Below, piece by piece: positions 44,892 through 57,544 of a stretch of DNA of 64,000 bases; within the stretch, counting starts at the first letter, position 1; each line of letters begins with the position of its first letter. The position numbers and the translations under genes were made by a program. Source of the stretch: Diphasiastrum complanatum (lineage: Eukaryota > Streptophyta > Lycopodiopsida > Lycopodiales > Lycopodiaceae). The notes beneath the pieces were generated by a model. That model was given only the letters and a program-made list of their open reading frames with translations, had not been told where the DNA came from and did no database searches. The stretch is from positions 9,950,243-10,014,242 of the forward strand of contig CM055095.1 in NCBI GenBank assembly GCA_029204225.1, read 5' to 3'.

Positions 44892-45688
44892 CAAATTAAG
44901 CTTTGAATGCTATTATCTATGATTGTTCAAGAATTATTGAGCCCAATTCAAGCAAAAAAGCAGTTTATCACTTTTCTTTACCTTTTCTTGAAAAGTGTTT
45001 GGATCAAAGAGGTTACAAACTGAATTTTTAGATCAGAATAGACATTGTACGGAATTATGGAATTTTGCACGTATGAAAATCAGAGATTTTCATACCTCTT
45101 TAATCCCTTGCTATTTGGTCCAAAGATATTGATCTTATAGCTTGATGGAAAGCTTATGACAAGTACTTTCCATTGCAATTGATCCCAAGTCAATTTGATA
45201 TGTCTATCAAGAGTTATAAGCTCTCAAAGATGGTAGGGAGAGGTCCAAAATCCGAGTGACCACTTTTTTATTTGATTCAATCTTGCTTGATTCTTAATCC
45301 ATTGTTTTGAGTATCCAGCACAAGAAACTGAAGATCAAGACAAAGTTTGATGTTATTGAACACCATTGATCCTTATGTGAATCATCAGTGTTTTCTTTTG
45401 GAGCATCTAACACGTTCCAAAAGTAGAAACCAAACTTGTCTATGTGCCTCAATCCATTTTGAGAGACTGGTCTAGATTATTTTGTTGTGTGGAATATTTG
45501 AGATCTATCTCAAATACATTTGCAAGTTTTTCACATATGAAGGTAGCACACCCTTGAAAATACCTATAGTGAAAGAGAGTAGCAACATCAAGTCTGATTG
45601 GAACAAGCTCAAACATATAATTGTCCAATAACAAGAAGTCTTCACAATATGGCACCTGTAGGAGGATATCTCTTAGAACCAAGTGAAA

Positions 45689-48600
45689 GACTTAGTACCT
45701 CCAATTTCTCAATATGGAAGGTTAGGATGGAGTCAGTTATAATACTCTAGGATGTTATGGACATAGTACTTGGTATCGAGGAGGAGCCTCAGACACAACT
45801 TGAAATACCAAAGTATAGGAAGAGAGCTAGAATGGCTCTACATTTCATTAAAATGAATGTCTCTGATGAGATTATGAGAGAAATATGATCTTGCACCACT
45901 ATTAAAGATGTTTGGGATGCACTTAAGTCCATCTATGAAGCTAATAACACTTCTAGGATACTCACTCTTAGAAATCAAATTTTTCAAAGTTTTCAAAGAA
46001 GTGTGGAGAGTGTATCAAATTATGTTCTGGGAATAAAAGATCTTCATAGAGAGCTTGCTTGTGTTGGTGTCACAATCAATCAATATGAGCTAGTACAAGT
46101 CATTCTAAATAGCTTAAAAGAAGACTATGATAATCTTGTTCAATCCTTTGCCATAAAGGAGGAGTTGTCCAATTTGAAAACTCTTCAAGGAATTCTCATC
46201 TCTGAAGAAGCTAGGCAACGTTACAAACTTTCTAGGATGAACAAACTTGAGCATATTGGAAGTGACAAAGCTCTCTTTGTCAAGGACAAGCATAAAGGAA
46301 GGAGCAACAACTAGTTTTCTCAAGTTTTCAACAAAGACAAAGCCAAGGACAGAGACAAAGATGGTGAAGAGGATGACTCAACTCATCCTTCTACTTCCAA
46401 GACCAAGAAGAAGAAAGTCAAGTGTTTCTTTTGTGTCAAGAAGGGGCATTATGCCTCTAATTGCTTCAAAAAGAAAAATAAATTCTCTATAATGAGAAAG
46501 AAGAAGACTTTATTGCAAGTGATGGAGAAGGATCACTCATGGTGTCAAGCATTTCTTCAACACCCTTCAAGAAAGATGGAGCTTGGTGCATCGATAGTGG
46601 AGCCTCTTCACATATGTGTTGTTCAAAGGAGTCTTTTGACTCTATTGTACCTTATAAAGGACTTAAAATATCTATTTATACTGCAAATGATAATGAATGC
46701 TCTATTGAAGAAATTGGCAACATTCCATTGAAACTTGCTTCTTCTAAAGTTCTATCACTTTCCAATGTTCTTTTTGTTCATGAGCTTACAAAGAACTTGA
46801 TAAGTGTTGGAAAGTTGCTTGATTGTGGTTGTGATGTAAAATTCAATTCCAATACTTGCTTTATCAAGAAGGATGATGAGATCCTAGCTAATAGATCTAG
46901 ATATGGTGGAATCTTCAAGTTGAATTCTTATGAGAATGCAAGCTTTTGTGAAATTGCTCTAATGTCTAAGGAGGAGTTATAACATAGAAGGTTGGGGCAT
47001 CCTAACTTTAAGTCTATGCTTTCTGTGATCAACAATGATAAGACTATTGGTCTTCCAAGGTCACTTTCCAAGGATATCAAGCCTTGTGAGGCTTGTGCTA
47101 TTGCAAAATCACATAGAAAGCCATATCAAAAGTCTTCAAATAAGACTTCTCATCCTTTGGAATTAATTCACTCGGATGTTCATTTTTCTTCCTCAAAAAG
47201 TATTGGTGGTGCAACTCGTTTTGTCACCTTCATTGATGATTTTACAAGACATACTTGGTTGTACTTACTTTCTTCAAAAGCTATGGTATTTGATCACTTC
47301 CTAGTCTTCAAAGCTTATGTTGAGAAACAGTTTTCTTTCAAAGTTAAAGCTTTAAGATGTGATGGAGGAGGTGAATACATCTCCAACAAGTTCTATGATG
47401 ATTGTGAGGTTGAAGGGATTAAGAGAGAGTTTTCTTGTGCTTATTCTCCATCTCAAAATGGAGTTGTTGAAAGAAAAAATTGATCTCTATGTGAATGTGC
47501 TATAGCAATCCGAGTTGAAGCTTCTTTGCCTATTGAATATTGGGGAGAAGCAATTAATTGTGCAAACTATTTGTGCAATATATTACCTCACAATGCACTT
47601 GCAGTAAGATCACCATATGAAGTTTTGTTTAAAAAGAAACCTAAGGTTGATCACCTTAGAGTTTTTGGATATGCTTGCTTTGTTACCCTTGGAAACAAGG
47701 AAAAGAGATGATCCAAATTCAGTCAAAGGGATCATGGTTGGATACTCATCCAACAAGAAGGCTTACAGAATCTATGTTCCCTCTATCTCAATTACAATTG
47801 AGAGTAGGGATGTTATTTTCCGTGAGAATCAAAAATAATATTTGAGGAGGTCGAGATCAAAAATTCTCAAAAGGATTCTCCTATCATCACCCTTGAAGAT
47901 TATCATGGAGAGATGAGTCTGAGAATCGAGGAGGAGTCACCTCGAATTTTTTCACCAAGGAGATCACAAAGAGAAAGATCCGAGCCTAAGAGACTTACAT
48001 ATGGAGATAAAGGCAAGCAAGTGGAACTCAACTCCACTAATTATGCTTATTTTGTTTCACATGAGGAGCCAAATGATGTATATGATACACTCAACTCAAA
48101 AATGGTTTCTAGCCATGAAGGAGGAATATGATGCATTGATTGCTGACAAGACATGAGAGCTCATGGATCTTCCATCCAACAAGCACACCATTGGTTGCAA
48201 ATGGGTTTTTTGAGTCAAATATAATCAAGATGGCACAATCAACAAGTACAAGGCAAGGCTTTGTGCAAAGGGTTTTGCTCAAGTTTATGGACTTGATTAT
48301 GAGGAGACTTTTGCTCCAGTTGCAAAGATGCAGATCGGAAATCTACAAGTGCATGTGTCATATATTTTGAAAAAAATTTGATATCTTGGATTTCCAAAAA
48401 ACAAGATACTATATCACTCTCATCTTGTGAAGCTGAATATAAGGCACTTACTACTACAACAAAAGAAGTGCTTTGGATCAAGAGGTTGCTAGTGGAGCTA
48501 AAGATAATCAAGGAAGATGATCTACCTATGATCTTGTGTGACAATATTTCAGCACAAGCCCTTGCCAACAATCCAATATTTCATGCAAGAAGCAAGCACA

Positions 48601-48778
48601 TCGAGGTTGCACATTACTTCGTGAGAGACAAGCTCATTGGAGGGGAAATCTACTTGGAGCACATCGACGCATCATCTTGTATTGCATATTTGCTCACCAA
48701 ACCTTTGAGCAAAAATTCCTTCATCAAGCATAGAGCCAATCTTGGAATAATTCCAAGATCCATATTCAAATCAACATG
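45689..48778 (+). pseudogene. Copia D gag-pol, broken and lacking the reverse transcriptase core
   Basis: In order: gag (IWKVRMESVI, DVWDALKSIYEANNTSRILT, open 46,003-46,314), zinc knuckle CFFCVKKGHYASNC (near 46,425), protease WCIDSGASSHMCC (46,539 onward), integrase (MGHPNFKSML, CEACAIAKSH, FVTFIDDFTRHTWLYL, CDGGGEYISNKF, PSQNGVVERKN, then YWGEAINCANYLCN, HLRVFGYACF), the start of reverse transcriptase ([20 protein letters not shown]) and then, with a frame change at about 48,333, the RNase H ([49 protein letters not shown]). The catalytic palm of reverse transcriptase is gone. Several isolated stops elsewhere. Confidence 0.9.
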
Positions 48779-48783
48779 AGGAG

Positions 48784-49215
48784 TGTTGGGAGATGAAAAA
48801 TCATCTATCTTGACTTTAGGCTTGTCACAAACTTTTTTCTATGTAAATTTGTTGTTTCATAAATGTAAATGCCAAATTTGGCCTAGAAGGAACTCAAGCC
48901 ACATGGGTTCTTCAAGTCTAGTTGGTAATATACAACTTGCATATAGATTGTAGACTTAGAAATGTCATTAATAGACTTGTAGAAACTCGTGGCATATCAC
49001 ATGCAATGGTTGTAAGTGATCCATAGTGACATGCAAGGCATGCACAAAGTCAAATGGACACATGCATGATGATTTGTACAATTCTAGTTAAAAAAATGAC
49101 ACTTGGTAAAAGTAGATAGAAATGCATGCATGAGAAGTGACAAATGTCACTAATACTCTAGTTTTCATTTATAGATGTGGATGGAAGATGGATGGATGTG
49201 GTTCTACCTCGAACT
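48784..49215 (+). repeat. 3' LTR of copia D, truncated
   Basis: TGTTGGGAGATG onward matches the 5' LTR closely to about 49,201, then skips about 80 bases and is lost. GATGAGGAG precedes it as a weak polypurine tract. Confidence 0.85.
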
Positions 49216-49439
49216 ACCTCAAACTCCATAAATATGTGTAGTTGGGAACTCAATGGACCCCTTGGAAGTGCGCCCTCCTACTAGGTCGCATTGCCCAAGT
49301 TGTGCTTGTATATTTTGGTCCAAGACCAATAAAGTGATATGGTTCAAGGTTGAGGCCCAAGGTTTAGAAAAATAGCCAATACACCCATGGTAATGACTTT
49401 CTAACACCTCACTTGCCCATCAAATATGACTCGACACAA

Positions 49440-49665
49440 GCACAGTAGCAGAAGCCAAATATGCCAGTTTCTCGAAGATCAAATCGAAACAGAGTTTTTC
49501 CTAACAAATTTATCGATAATTTCATAGCCACTTATTACTTTGTTGAAGAGTCAGTTTATTCTAAGGCAATTTCTAGTCTAGATGTCGATAATTGGAGATC
49601 AACAATGGACACGGATTATGAATCTCTCATTAAAAACTAGATCTGGACTATTACTGTTACATATC
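49440..49665 (+). pseudogene. Copia fragment at the integrase/reverse transcriptase border
   Basis: Short plus-strand frame reading PNKFIDNFIATYYFVEESVY, then SSLDVDNWRSTMDTDYESLI and, after a stop, IWTI. The NWR..MD.EYESL..N.TW phrase is the start of copia reverse transcriptase. Orphan piece of an element different from D and A. Confidence 0.65.
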
Positions 49666-49734
49666 TATGTAACTAGCTATACTTCAATGATCCCTATATG
49701 TCCATTTAGTGTTGGGGGCTAAATGGCAGGTTAC

Positions 49735-49935
49735 CCTTGGATAACGGGTACCCTTAGGATTAAGGATAGGTGTCTTTGGATAAGGACAAACAAGTGACTA
49801 TACCTTGGTCAGAGGTATGGAATCAACTTATCCATTGGATAAGGGGTACCCTTAGGATTAAGGGTATGTGCCTTTAGATTAAGGTACTAGTGTCCTTGGT
49901 TAAGGACAGGTAGGTGTCTATGCCTTGGTCGGATG
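49735..49935. repeat. Tandem repeat, about 110-bp unit
   Basis: Two copies of a unit with GGGTACCCTTAGGATTAAGG and CCTTGGTC.GA.GTATGGA. It abuts the end of the family A 3' LTR. Confidence 0.75.
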
Positions 49936-49937
49936 TA

Positions 49938-51309
49938 TGGAGATAGGAAGAACGAGAATGGAGAAGAGAGCAAGAATATTGCGGAACTGCTCTCTCGTTC
50001 TAATTAGTTGCTAGGTGCAAAAACAATCTAATAGATAGCTTATGCTGAAGATAATCACAGCCTTAAGTATTTTGATTTCCCAACAAGATCTTAGAAATAA
50101 AATAAAATTCATACTCTAAAACAAGAGGATAGTCCACCGAAGAGATTAGAGATGGTTTGTGTGCGGTATTACTGAAATCAAATTCAATGTGAAGTATAGT
50201 TTTGAAATAAATGGATGAGTAGTATGATATCGCGAGTTCCTCAGGCGTCAAAGACAACCATCGTCTGATCAAAAATTGAGGAGTCGTAGACGTCCGTGTT
50301 CTGATGAGAGTGAGTAAACAAGCGCAATCAAATAACAATGAAAGTGCATTCAATCACAACAAGCATTCATCTACGTTGTACATAGATAAAAGCAAGCTGC
50401 TGCTATATTACAATGAAGCGCAATACAAATAGCAATTACAACAAAAAATGACGGCATAACTAGGAGGCTCAAATAATGCGTCTCATGGACGGAGTAATCA
50501 CTAATCTGTGCTTGGATGACCTTTTTATAGATTTCATCCGTGTATTAATTACATTGAATGCTTGTCACCTAATTAGGAAAGCCGTTGTACTTGGAAGCAT
50601 ATGGCTTTTGTGACAACTGTGCATAGTATATACGGTCAATAATTCAGCATCGTTGATGCGGACAAGGACGTCGCTGGAATGTTCCTCGTTTATTTTAGAA
50701 GACCTTCGAGATTTTTCTCTGTCTTCGTATTTTTCGCAATAAGCCGAAGGTGCCCTAAAAAAGACAATCATGTCTGTAAAACAGTTTAACGCATGAAAAT
50801 AGATGACCTTCGGGAGTTCTCTCTCTCTTTGCATTTTTCACAAAGAGCCGAAGGTGTGTTAAAAGTAGTTAAACTTTTGAACTATGCAAGCTTTCGTATT
50901 TCAAAAAAAATGCGAAAAAGCCGAAGTTGTTGAAAACATAGTGTATTTTTGCAAATTGTTGAAAAAGTAACGTATTTCCGCAGACTTGTTCTAAATGCAA
51001 GTTTCGTGAAAGTCCTTGAAGATGGCCAAGTCTTCAATGACTTCAAGTTATTAAACTTGACATCTGAACTTTGAAATTATGACAGGATTGGTTACCATTT
51101 GCTGGAGATTAGCCGGAAGCCCGTTGTAGACGTTCTCCAAATAAATTGGCTCTCTAAGTTTGTGATTCTTGCAGTATCAGATGAGCAGACGTAGAACCAA
51201 AGTTGGTTTCACCTAACTCTAGATCAATGATCAATAAACATGCAGGAAGAATCATGAAATATAAATTAGTCATTCACCAAGGAGGCAACTGTGGACTTAA
51301 TTTCCAACA
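49938..51309 (-). repeat. 3' LTR of copia A
   Basis: Begins TGTTGGAAATTAAG on the minus strand, after a purine tract TTAAGGGGGAT (51,310-51,322). The far end is cut or diverged compared with the 5' LTR, which ends GCCCCATCA. Confidence 0.85.
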
Positions 51310-51322
51310 ATCCCCCTTAAGG

Positions 51323-51827
51323 TCACGATTGGTGCCTTGGTATCTTCGTCAGGTTCAACATGTTGAAAAACTTCTGGTGCTTGATCCTGGGAAGCGCTTT
51401 GGTGAAGATGTCTGCGACCATTTTTGTTCTGGAGCAATATTGAAGGATCACTTGCCCTGAGAAAATTTTCTCCTGAATGAAATGATACTGGATTTCTATG
51501 TGCTTGGATTTGCCATGAAATATGTGATTCAATGACTGTGAAATACAGCTCAAGTTGTCACACATAATGGTGGTAGCATTAAACTGAGTTTGATGTAAGT
51601 CGTGAAGTAATAGACTGATCCATACAGTTTCTTTTGAAGCTTGACATGCTGCGATGTACTCTGTCTCTATCGAAGAAAGTGCAACTGATTTCTGCCTCCT
51701 TGAGTTCCACGAAATCGGTCCCCCTATCAGATAGAAACAGAACCCGGAGGTAGATTTTCTGGTAGAGACCATTTCTCCCCAATCTAAGTCGAAGTAGACT
51801 CACAAGACAAGTGGGTCGATAACATTT
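51323..51827 (-). pseudogene. Copia A RNase H (3' end of pol)
   Basis: Frame 51,772-51,323: STSGFCFYLIGGPISWNSRR, SVALSSIETEYIAACQASKE, HGKSKHIEIQYHFIQEKI and VADIFTKALPR, the complete C-terminal part of copia RNase H. It removes the RNA strand during reverse transcription in the family. Everything between the gag start (54.68 kb) and this point is missing or replaced by element B. Confidence 0.85.
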
Positions 51828-51892
51828 CCTTTGTCAAGTAAACTGCGCGCTTTGTTGGTAGAATCAAGATATGTCTGATCAGTTGTTTTACA
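51828..51892 (-). repeat. 3' LTR of copia B, only 65 bases left
   Basis: TGTAAAACAACTGATCAGAC (minus strand) after the purine-rich TTTGAGAGGGAGT. It matches the start of the 53,528-54,441 LTR and is cut abruptly at 51,828. Confidence 0.8.
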
Positions 51893-51900
51893 ACTCCCTC

Positions 51901-52533
51901 TCAAAGTGGCAGTTGGATTAACCCCAATCTTCTTCGCTGCTTCTCGAACAAGCTTTTACTTAGTGGCTTTGTAAAGATATCAGCTGTCATTTCCTTTGTA
52001 GGTATGAAGACTATCTTCAGTATCTTCTTCTCGACTAAGTCCCGAATAACATGATACTTGATAGCTATGTGCTTCGTCGTAGCTACTGCTTCCGCCCATA
52101 ACTCCTTTGGTGCTTTTGCATGAGCCATCATACACCTTGCAACTTCCATACGTGTACGATTTCTTCGTTCAGCTATTCCATTGTGCTGAGGTGTGTATGA
52201 TGCTGTTTTTGTATGCATAATACCTCGATCAGTACTGAAAGCTTTGAATTTGTTGGAAATATACTCACCTCCACGATCTGTGCGAATTTGTTTCAACTTG
52301 CTGCATGTCTGCTTCTCAGCCCAATTCGTATACTCAACGAATTTCTTGAAAGTTTCTGATTTTGTACGAATAAAATATACTACAACGAACTTCTTGAAGT
52401 CATCGATAAACATAATGAAGTATTTTGCATCACCCAATGACAACACTCCAAATGGTCCACAAATATCTGAATGCACAATTTCCAGTACTTTGGTTGCTTT
52501 ATAAACATCTTTACTGAAAGGTGTTCGAGACAT
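51901..52533 (-). pseudogene. Copia B integrase fused in frame to the RNase H tail
   Basis: A 210-residue open frame. Residues 1-150: integrase catalytic core with VHSDICGPFG, FIMFIDDFKKFVVVYF, RTDRGGEYISNKF and YTPQHNGIAERRNRTRMEVA (the DDE residues are recognisable). Residues about 158-210: HIAIKYHVIRDLVEKKIL and MTADIFTKPLSKSLF, the very end of RNase H. The whole reverse transcriptase and most of RNase H are absent, yet the junction (near 52,060) keeps the frame. Confidence 0.85.
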
Positions 52534-52838
52534 TTTGCCTTTAAGACAGGATTCGCAGGTAGTTCAAATATCTCGACTTTTGATTTTGACTCCTTCAATT
52601 CTCTGACTTTTGTTGGCTTGGTACAGGGCTTCCATGTTCATGTGACATAGCCTCTTGTGCCACATAATATCTGTTGCTTCATGAGTTTAATTAGCTTGTT
52701 CAACTCTAGTTCGGATGCTCAAGTGATACAAATTACCATTTCTATTGCCTTTGGCAACCAGGTTATCAGAATCTTCATCGAACAATCTACAAGAGTTTCT
52801 TGTGAAGGGTACTGACATTTCTATGTCAACTGTCTTAG

Positions 52839-53450
52839 CTACGGATAGAAGATACCGTTGTCATCATAGTGTTCGCGTGCTTCTACTTCCTCTTTGACTC
52901 CATCTATCGCTTTTTGAAGTGCCATTGTCGAATATTTCACCAGTAAAGTTTGAGTTGTGTGAAATGACTTGGGTAGGGCACGAAGAAAATAGCTAAGTTG
53001 CTTTTCCTTTGAGATCACATTTTCGGTGCCGAAATTCTGCAAAGAAATAAACAAATTATTTATCTTTCGCACGAATGTGGTCAGGTCTTTGTCGTCCCAT
53101 TGTAGGTAAGTCAATTGGTCCTCCAAGAACGTGACTTGATTTCGAGATCGAGTCTCATTCTTGGTTCGCAGTTCTTCCCACAATTCTTTCACATTTGAAG
53201 TCGATAAAAGATCTAGCATTATGTCGTCATGCACTGAAGACGCAATAATTGCTATAGCTTTGTCATTTTTCTCCATCCATTCACGAAGTTCCTTGCCAGG
53301 TGCAATTGGCTTATCTTCTGATGGTTCTACTCATTGCCATAGACCTTCGCCCTTTAGTACGAGTGAAGTTTTTAACTTCTAGACTAAATAGTTTGAACCT
53401 TCTGCATCCAAGATCGTATTAATCTTAGACTGAATGTTGCTGATCGAAGA
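52839..53450 (-). pseudogene. Copia B gag
   Basis: Starts near 53,450 (MSSISNIQSKINTIL). After two stops the frame 53,276-52,839 is open, with HDDIMLDLLSTSNVKELWEE, FLEDQLTYLQWDDKDLTTFV and LRALPKSFHTTQTLL, the copia capsid domain. Same family as the gag of element E. The stretch 52,534-52,838 contains degraded zinc-knuckle-to-integrase sequence. Confidence 0.8.
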
Positions 53451-53514
53451 CATCTTTCGATTTGGCTCTTGATGGATATAAGGCTATTTGATTTCACTGT
53501 ATATCACTATATTC

Positions 53515-53526
53515 GCTCTGATACCA
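53515..53526 (-). promoter_or_regulatory. tRNA-Met primer binding site of copia B
   Basis: TGGTATCAGAGC on the minus strand, perfect match, adjacent to the LTR end ...CTTACA. Confidence 0.9.
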
Positions 53527-53527
53527 C

Positions 53528-54441
53528 TGTAAGAAAGGTTCCGCGAAACTGTTAGAAAGGTTCTGCGAAATTTTCTTTAGAAAACGCGACTAGAGGTTGA
53601 ATAAATCATACCAATATCAGCATTTTTAATCATGCCTGAATTTGATCTATGTACTAATACAACAATTCTATTATGATTAAATTATGCGTGCGAAAATATG
53701 GGTGCATAAATTGGAAAAATACGTGCAAATGTGATAGACAATTAGATATAAACGACTGAAACTTTGATCAGAAAACGAATTTTTATAATTTAGAGTCCGA
53801 ATTGATATACATTTTTCTTACTGCCTTGTGGTATCTCTTTTACGAAGAGTACGTAAGTGTGCAAGTGCATAAGTAAATAAGTCACTTTGAGTCCAAGTCT
53901 GAGCTTGAATCTGAGAGTATATTTTTACTATAAGTGCACATGTATTTATATTGTTACAGGATAAGTCCTTTGGCTTTTTTCCTTCTGTAATAGAATCCAA
54001 TCATTTTGACGGTTGATATTCAACACGATTATGGTTTTTCAGAGTCCAACAAATTTTGTTCGCGAATATTTTGCGACAGTCTGTCTCTTCGTTTCAGCTT
54101 CGTGTTTCACAAATTGTTTGCGACACTTGTCTCTTCATGACATTTTCGTCATTCACGAATCGTTCTCGACAGATGACAATTCTTGAGTTTGAAAGAAGCT
54201 AGAATATTTCGTGAACTTGTCGAGATAGTTTCGCAACAGGTGAGCTTGAAGAACAGTTCAGAAAATTTCGTGAATTGTTCGCGACATCTGAGGCTTAAAC
54301 AAGAAACAGAAAAAATCGCGACAAGATTTTGTTCGCGAATCTTTTGAGCTTCAAGTTCACGTGCGTTTATTTCTATCCTTTGTCAAGTAAACTGCGCACT
54401 TTGTTGGTAGAATCAAGATTTGTCTGATCAATTGTTCTACA
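53528..54441 (-). repeat. 5' LTR of copia B, 914 bases
   Basis: Minus strand TGTAGAACAATTG...TTTCTTACA. Its start matches the 65-base remnant at 51,828-51,892. Rich in TTCGCGAA-type phrases. Confidence 0.8.
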
Positions 54442-54677
54442 ATATTTGAGAATCGACTAGATTGAGTGTGCTACATGCTAGGGCCTTATGATTTTTGATC
54501 CTCCAGGCCTTTGCTTGATCACCATCTTATGGTTTCAGGTATGCACCTTCTACTTCATCCCAAAGATCTCTATCTATCAACATCATTCTTCCAAATGTAG
54601 AAGTTAGAACCATTGAATTTGTCAATGACTCTAGCTTCACTGAGTGATGAAGATGGAGAGCTACCTTTATGAGACAT
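54442..54677 (-). pseudogene. Copia A gag start, interrupted by element B
   Basis: From ATG at 54,677: MSHKGSSPSSSLSEARVIDK then FNGSNFYIWKNDV, the usual copia gag start (KFNGxNFxxWK). It then decays and is cut at 54,441 where the LTR of B begins. The Ser-rich leader is typical. Confidence 0.75.
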
Positions 54678-54729
54678 GATAATAGTATACAAATAGAACA
54701 AACTTAATCTCTAAGTTTATTTAAGCTAC

Positions 54730-54741
54730 GTTCTGATACCA
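54730..54741 (-). promoter_or_regulatory. tRNA-Met primer binding site of copia A
   Basis: TGGTATCAGAAC, 11 of 12 matches, three bases after the LTR end CATCA. Confidence 0.85.
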
Positions 54742-54744
54742 ATC

Positions 54745-56042
54745 TGATGGGGCAAGGGAGATAGGAAGAATGAGAACGGAGAAGAGAGCACAAATATTGT
54801 GGAACAGCTCTCTCGTTCTAATCGGTTGCTAGGTGCAAAAACAGTCTAATAGATAGCTTATGCTAAAGATAATCACAGCCTTAAGTGTTCTGATTGCCCA
54901 ACAAGATCTAAAAAAAAATTAAAATTCATATTCTAAAAAAATGAGTATAGTCCACCGAAGAGATTAGAGATGGTTTGTGTGTGGTATTACTGAAATCAGA
55001 TTCAATGTGAAGTATAGTTTTGAAATAAATGGAAGAGAAGTATGATATCGCGAGTTCCTTAGGCGTCAAAGACAACCATCGTCTGATCAGAAATTGAGGA
55101 GTTGTAGACGTCCGTGTTCTGATTAGAGTGAGTAAACAAGCGCGATCAAATAACAATGAAAGTGCATTCAATCACAACAAGCATTCAACTACGTTGTACA
55201 TAGATAAAAGCAAGTTGTTGCTATATTACACTAAAGCGCAATACAAATAGCAATTACAACAAAAAATGATGGCGTAATCGGGAGGCTCAAATAATGCGTC
55301 TCATGGACGGAGCAACCGCTAATATGTGTTTGGACGATCTATTTATAGATTTCATTCGTGTATTAATTACATTGAATGCTTGTCACCTACTTAGGAAAGC
55401 TGTTGTACTTGGAGGTATATGGTGTTTGTCCACAAAACAGTATATATGGTCAATAATTCAGCATCGTTGAAGAGGACGAGGACGTCGCTGGAATGTTCCT
55501 CGTTTATTTTAGACGGCCTTCGAGATTTTTCTCTCTTCGCATTTTTTGCAAAGCCGAAGGTGCCCTCAAAAAGACGATGATGTCTTTAAAACAGTTTAAT
55601 GCATGAAAATAGATGACCTTTAGAAATTCTCTCTCTTTTCGCATTTTTCGCAAAGAGCCGAAAGTGTGTTAAAAGCAGTTAAACTTTTGAACTATGCAAG
55701 TTTTCACATTTCGAAAAAAATGCAAAAAAGCCAAAGTTGTTGAAAACATAGTGTATTTCTGCAGACTGTTGAAAAAGTAATGTATTTCTGCAGACTTGTT
55801 CTAAATGAATTGGTTACTCTTTGCTGGAGATCAATCGGAAGTCCGTTGTAGACGTTCTTCAAATAAATTGGCTGTCTAAGTTTGTGAGTCTTGCAAGTAT
55901 CAGATGAGCAGACGTAGAACCAAAGTTGGTTTCACCTGACCCTAGATCAATGATCAATAAACATGTAGGAAGAATCATGAAATAGAAATTAGTCATTTAC
56001 CAAAGAGGCAACTGTGGGCTTAATTTCCAGCAATATTTTGAA
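54745..56042 (-). repeat. 5' LTR of copia A, 1,298 bases
   Basis: Minus strand TGCTGGAAATTAAG...GCCCCATCA. Matches 49,938-51,309 and the solo LTR at 5,884-7,275. Inserted directly into copia C. Confidence 0.9.
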
Positions 56043-57050
56043 TAATTCATTGGAGTAGAGTTGGGATTAAAACTTGATGCGATATCGGGTATTGATTCAA
56101 CATCTGTAACTTTCTCCTTCCCCTTGAGATCGATAAATTGACCTTCAAGAAAGATAACATCTCTACTAACTGTAATCTTCTTAGTCACTAGAATTGTAAA
56201 TCCCATAAGCTTTATGATTCAAAGAGTATCCATCAAAGATAGTCTTAGAACGATGCCTTATCGACAATTTTGAATCTGTCCACACCTCTTCGGGTGTTTT
56301 GTGGAATAAGACTTTGGCTGTAAGTCGATTATGAAGATATGCAGTTGTGGAGACGACATATGTTCAAAAAGTCTTCGATAAATTTGCATGTAGAATCATG
56401 CTTTTCACACATTCCACAAGTGTATGATTTTTACGTTCAGCCACTCCATTCAACTGTGGAGAATAGTTGGTGGTGTACTATCTAGAAATGCAATGGGCTT
56501 TGTAGTAGTCTTTGAATTCAGTAGAAATGAATTCACCGCCACCATTAGTTCGAATTGATTTGATTTTCTTGGAAGTATGATTTTTAGCTTCTTGATTAAG
56601 TTGCTGAAAATACTTGAAGTCTTCTGATTTATTTTTTAGAAAATAAACTACTGTCCTCCTCGAATAATCGTCGATGAAGGTCAAAAAGTATTTTGCTCCC
56701 CCTATCAAGAGAGTATGCATGAGTCCACATATGTCGATGTGCACAATATCTAATACACCTTTGGATGTGTATAGTAGATCATACTTGAAAAAAAATTCTA
56801 GCATGCTTGGCTATAATACAGCTTCGACAAATTGTACAGTCTGAAATATTGTCGCAGTCAAGGTGATTTTATCTGTATTCTCAAAAACATATTGTTTTCT
56901 AATTGCAGTGATCGTTGGAGCTTATATGAATTTGTATGAACCGACAATATACCTATGTTTCTGTTGTTTCAGTGGCACTGTAAAATTGCTAATGCTTTTA
57001 GATTGCGATTAGACCCAAAAACTAAGATATGGATGGAAATTAGTTGTTAG
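56043..57050 (-). pseudogene. Copia C integrase, host of the A insertion
   Basis: Minus strand. Near 56,830 CRSCIIAKH (zinc-binding end). The frame 56,804-56,478 has VHIDICGLMHT, YFLTFIDDYSRRTVVYFLKN and RTNGGGEFISTEF (integrase core; RT.GGGEF normally has Asp where Asn stands). Further fragments read YSPQLNGVAERKNHTLVE and, at 56,206-56,045, VTKKITVSRDVIFLEGQF. The element is cut at 56,042 by the LTR of A; its continuation is not found on the other side of A. Confidence 0.8.
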
Positions 57051-57540
57051 TTGTAGAGAGATGCTTTACTTGTAGATAATTAGATACTAAGATCTCTAAC
57101 TTCTTGGCATGGGTGCCCGATTCCTTACTAGTTTAGGTAATGTCCAATAGGTTAGATTGCTGGCTACAATCTAAATTTTATTAATTTTCTTGGATAGAAA
57201 ATAAGGTATCTTCTTAAAACTTAAAAAACAAAGATTGGATTTTAGAAGAATTAAGAAAAAAAAATTTATTTGTATGCTTGAACTCACCTAAAAGTGACAA
57301 CTCATTCTTTAGTAGATCGTCACAATAACTTACCACTATCACGATAAGACTAATACTCAATCTTGGCATTTTTTTTTCATAAATAAGAAAACAGCTCTTT
57401 TTTTTTTTATTAATGAAGGATGTGAAAACCATCACTGTACTAAAGGATGAGAGTACATGGAATGATGATGCCAAACGACAAAACATAATTGAGCTAATAT
57501 ACTTAATAGAACACAAGACATCAAGAATGGAGCATCTTCA
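57051..57540. other. No gene recognised between copia C and the LINE fragment
   Basis: AT-rich; only short frames on both strands. Confidence 0.35.
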
Positions 57541-57544
57541 CTCT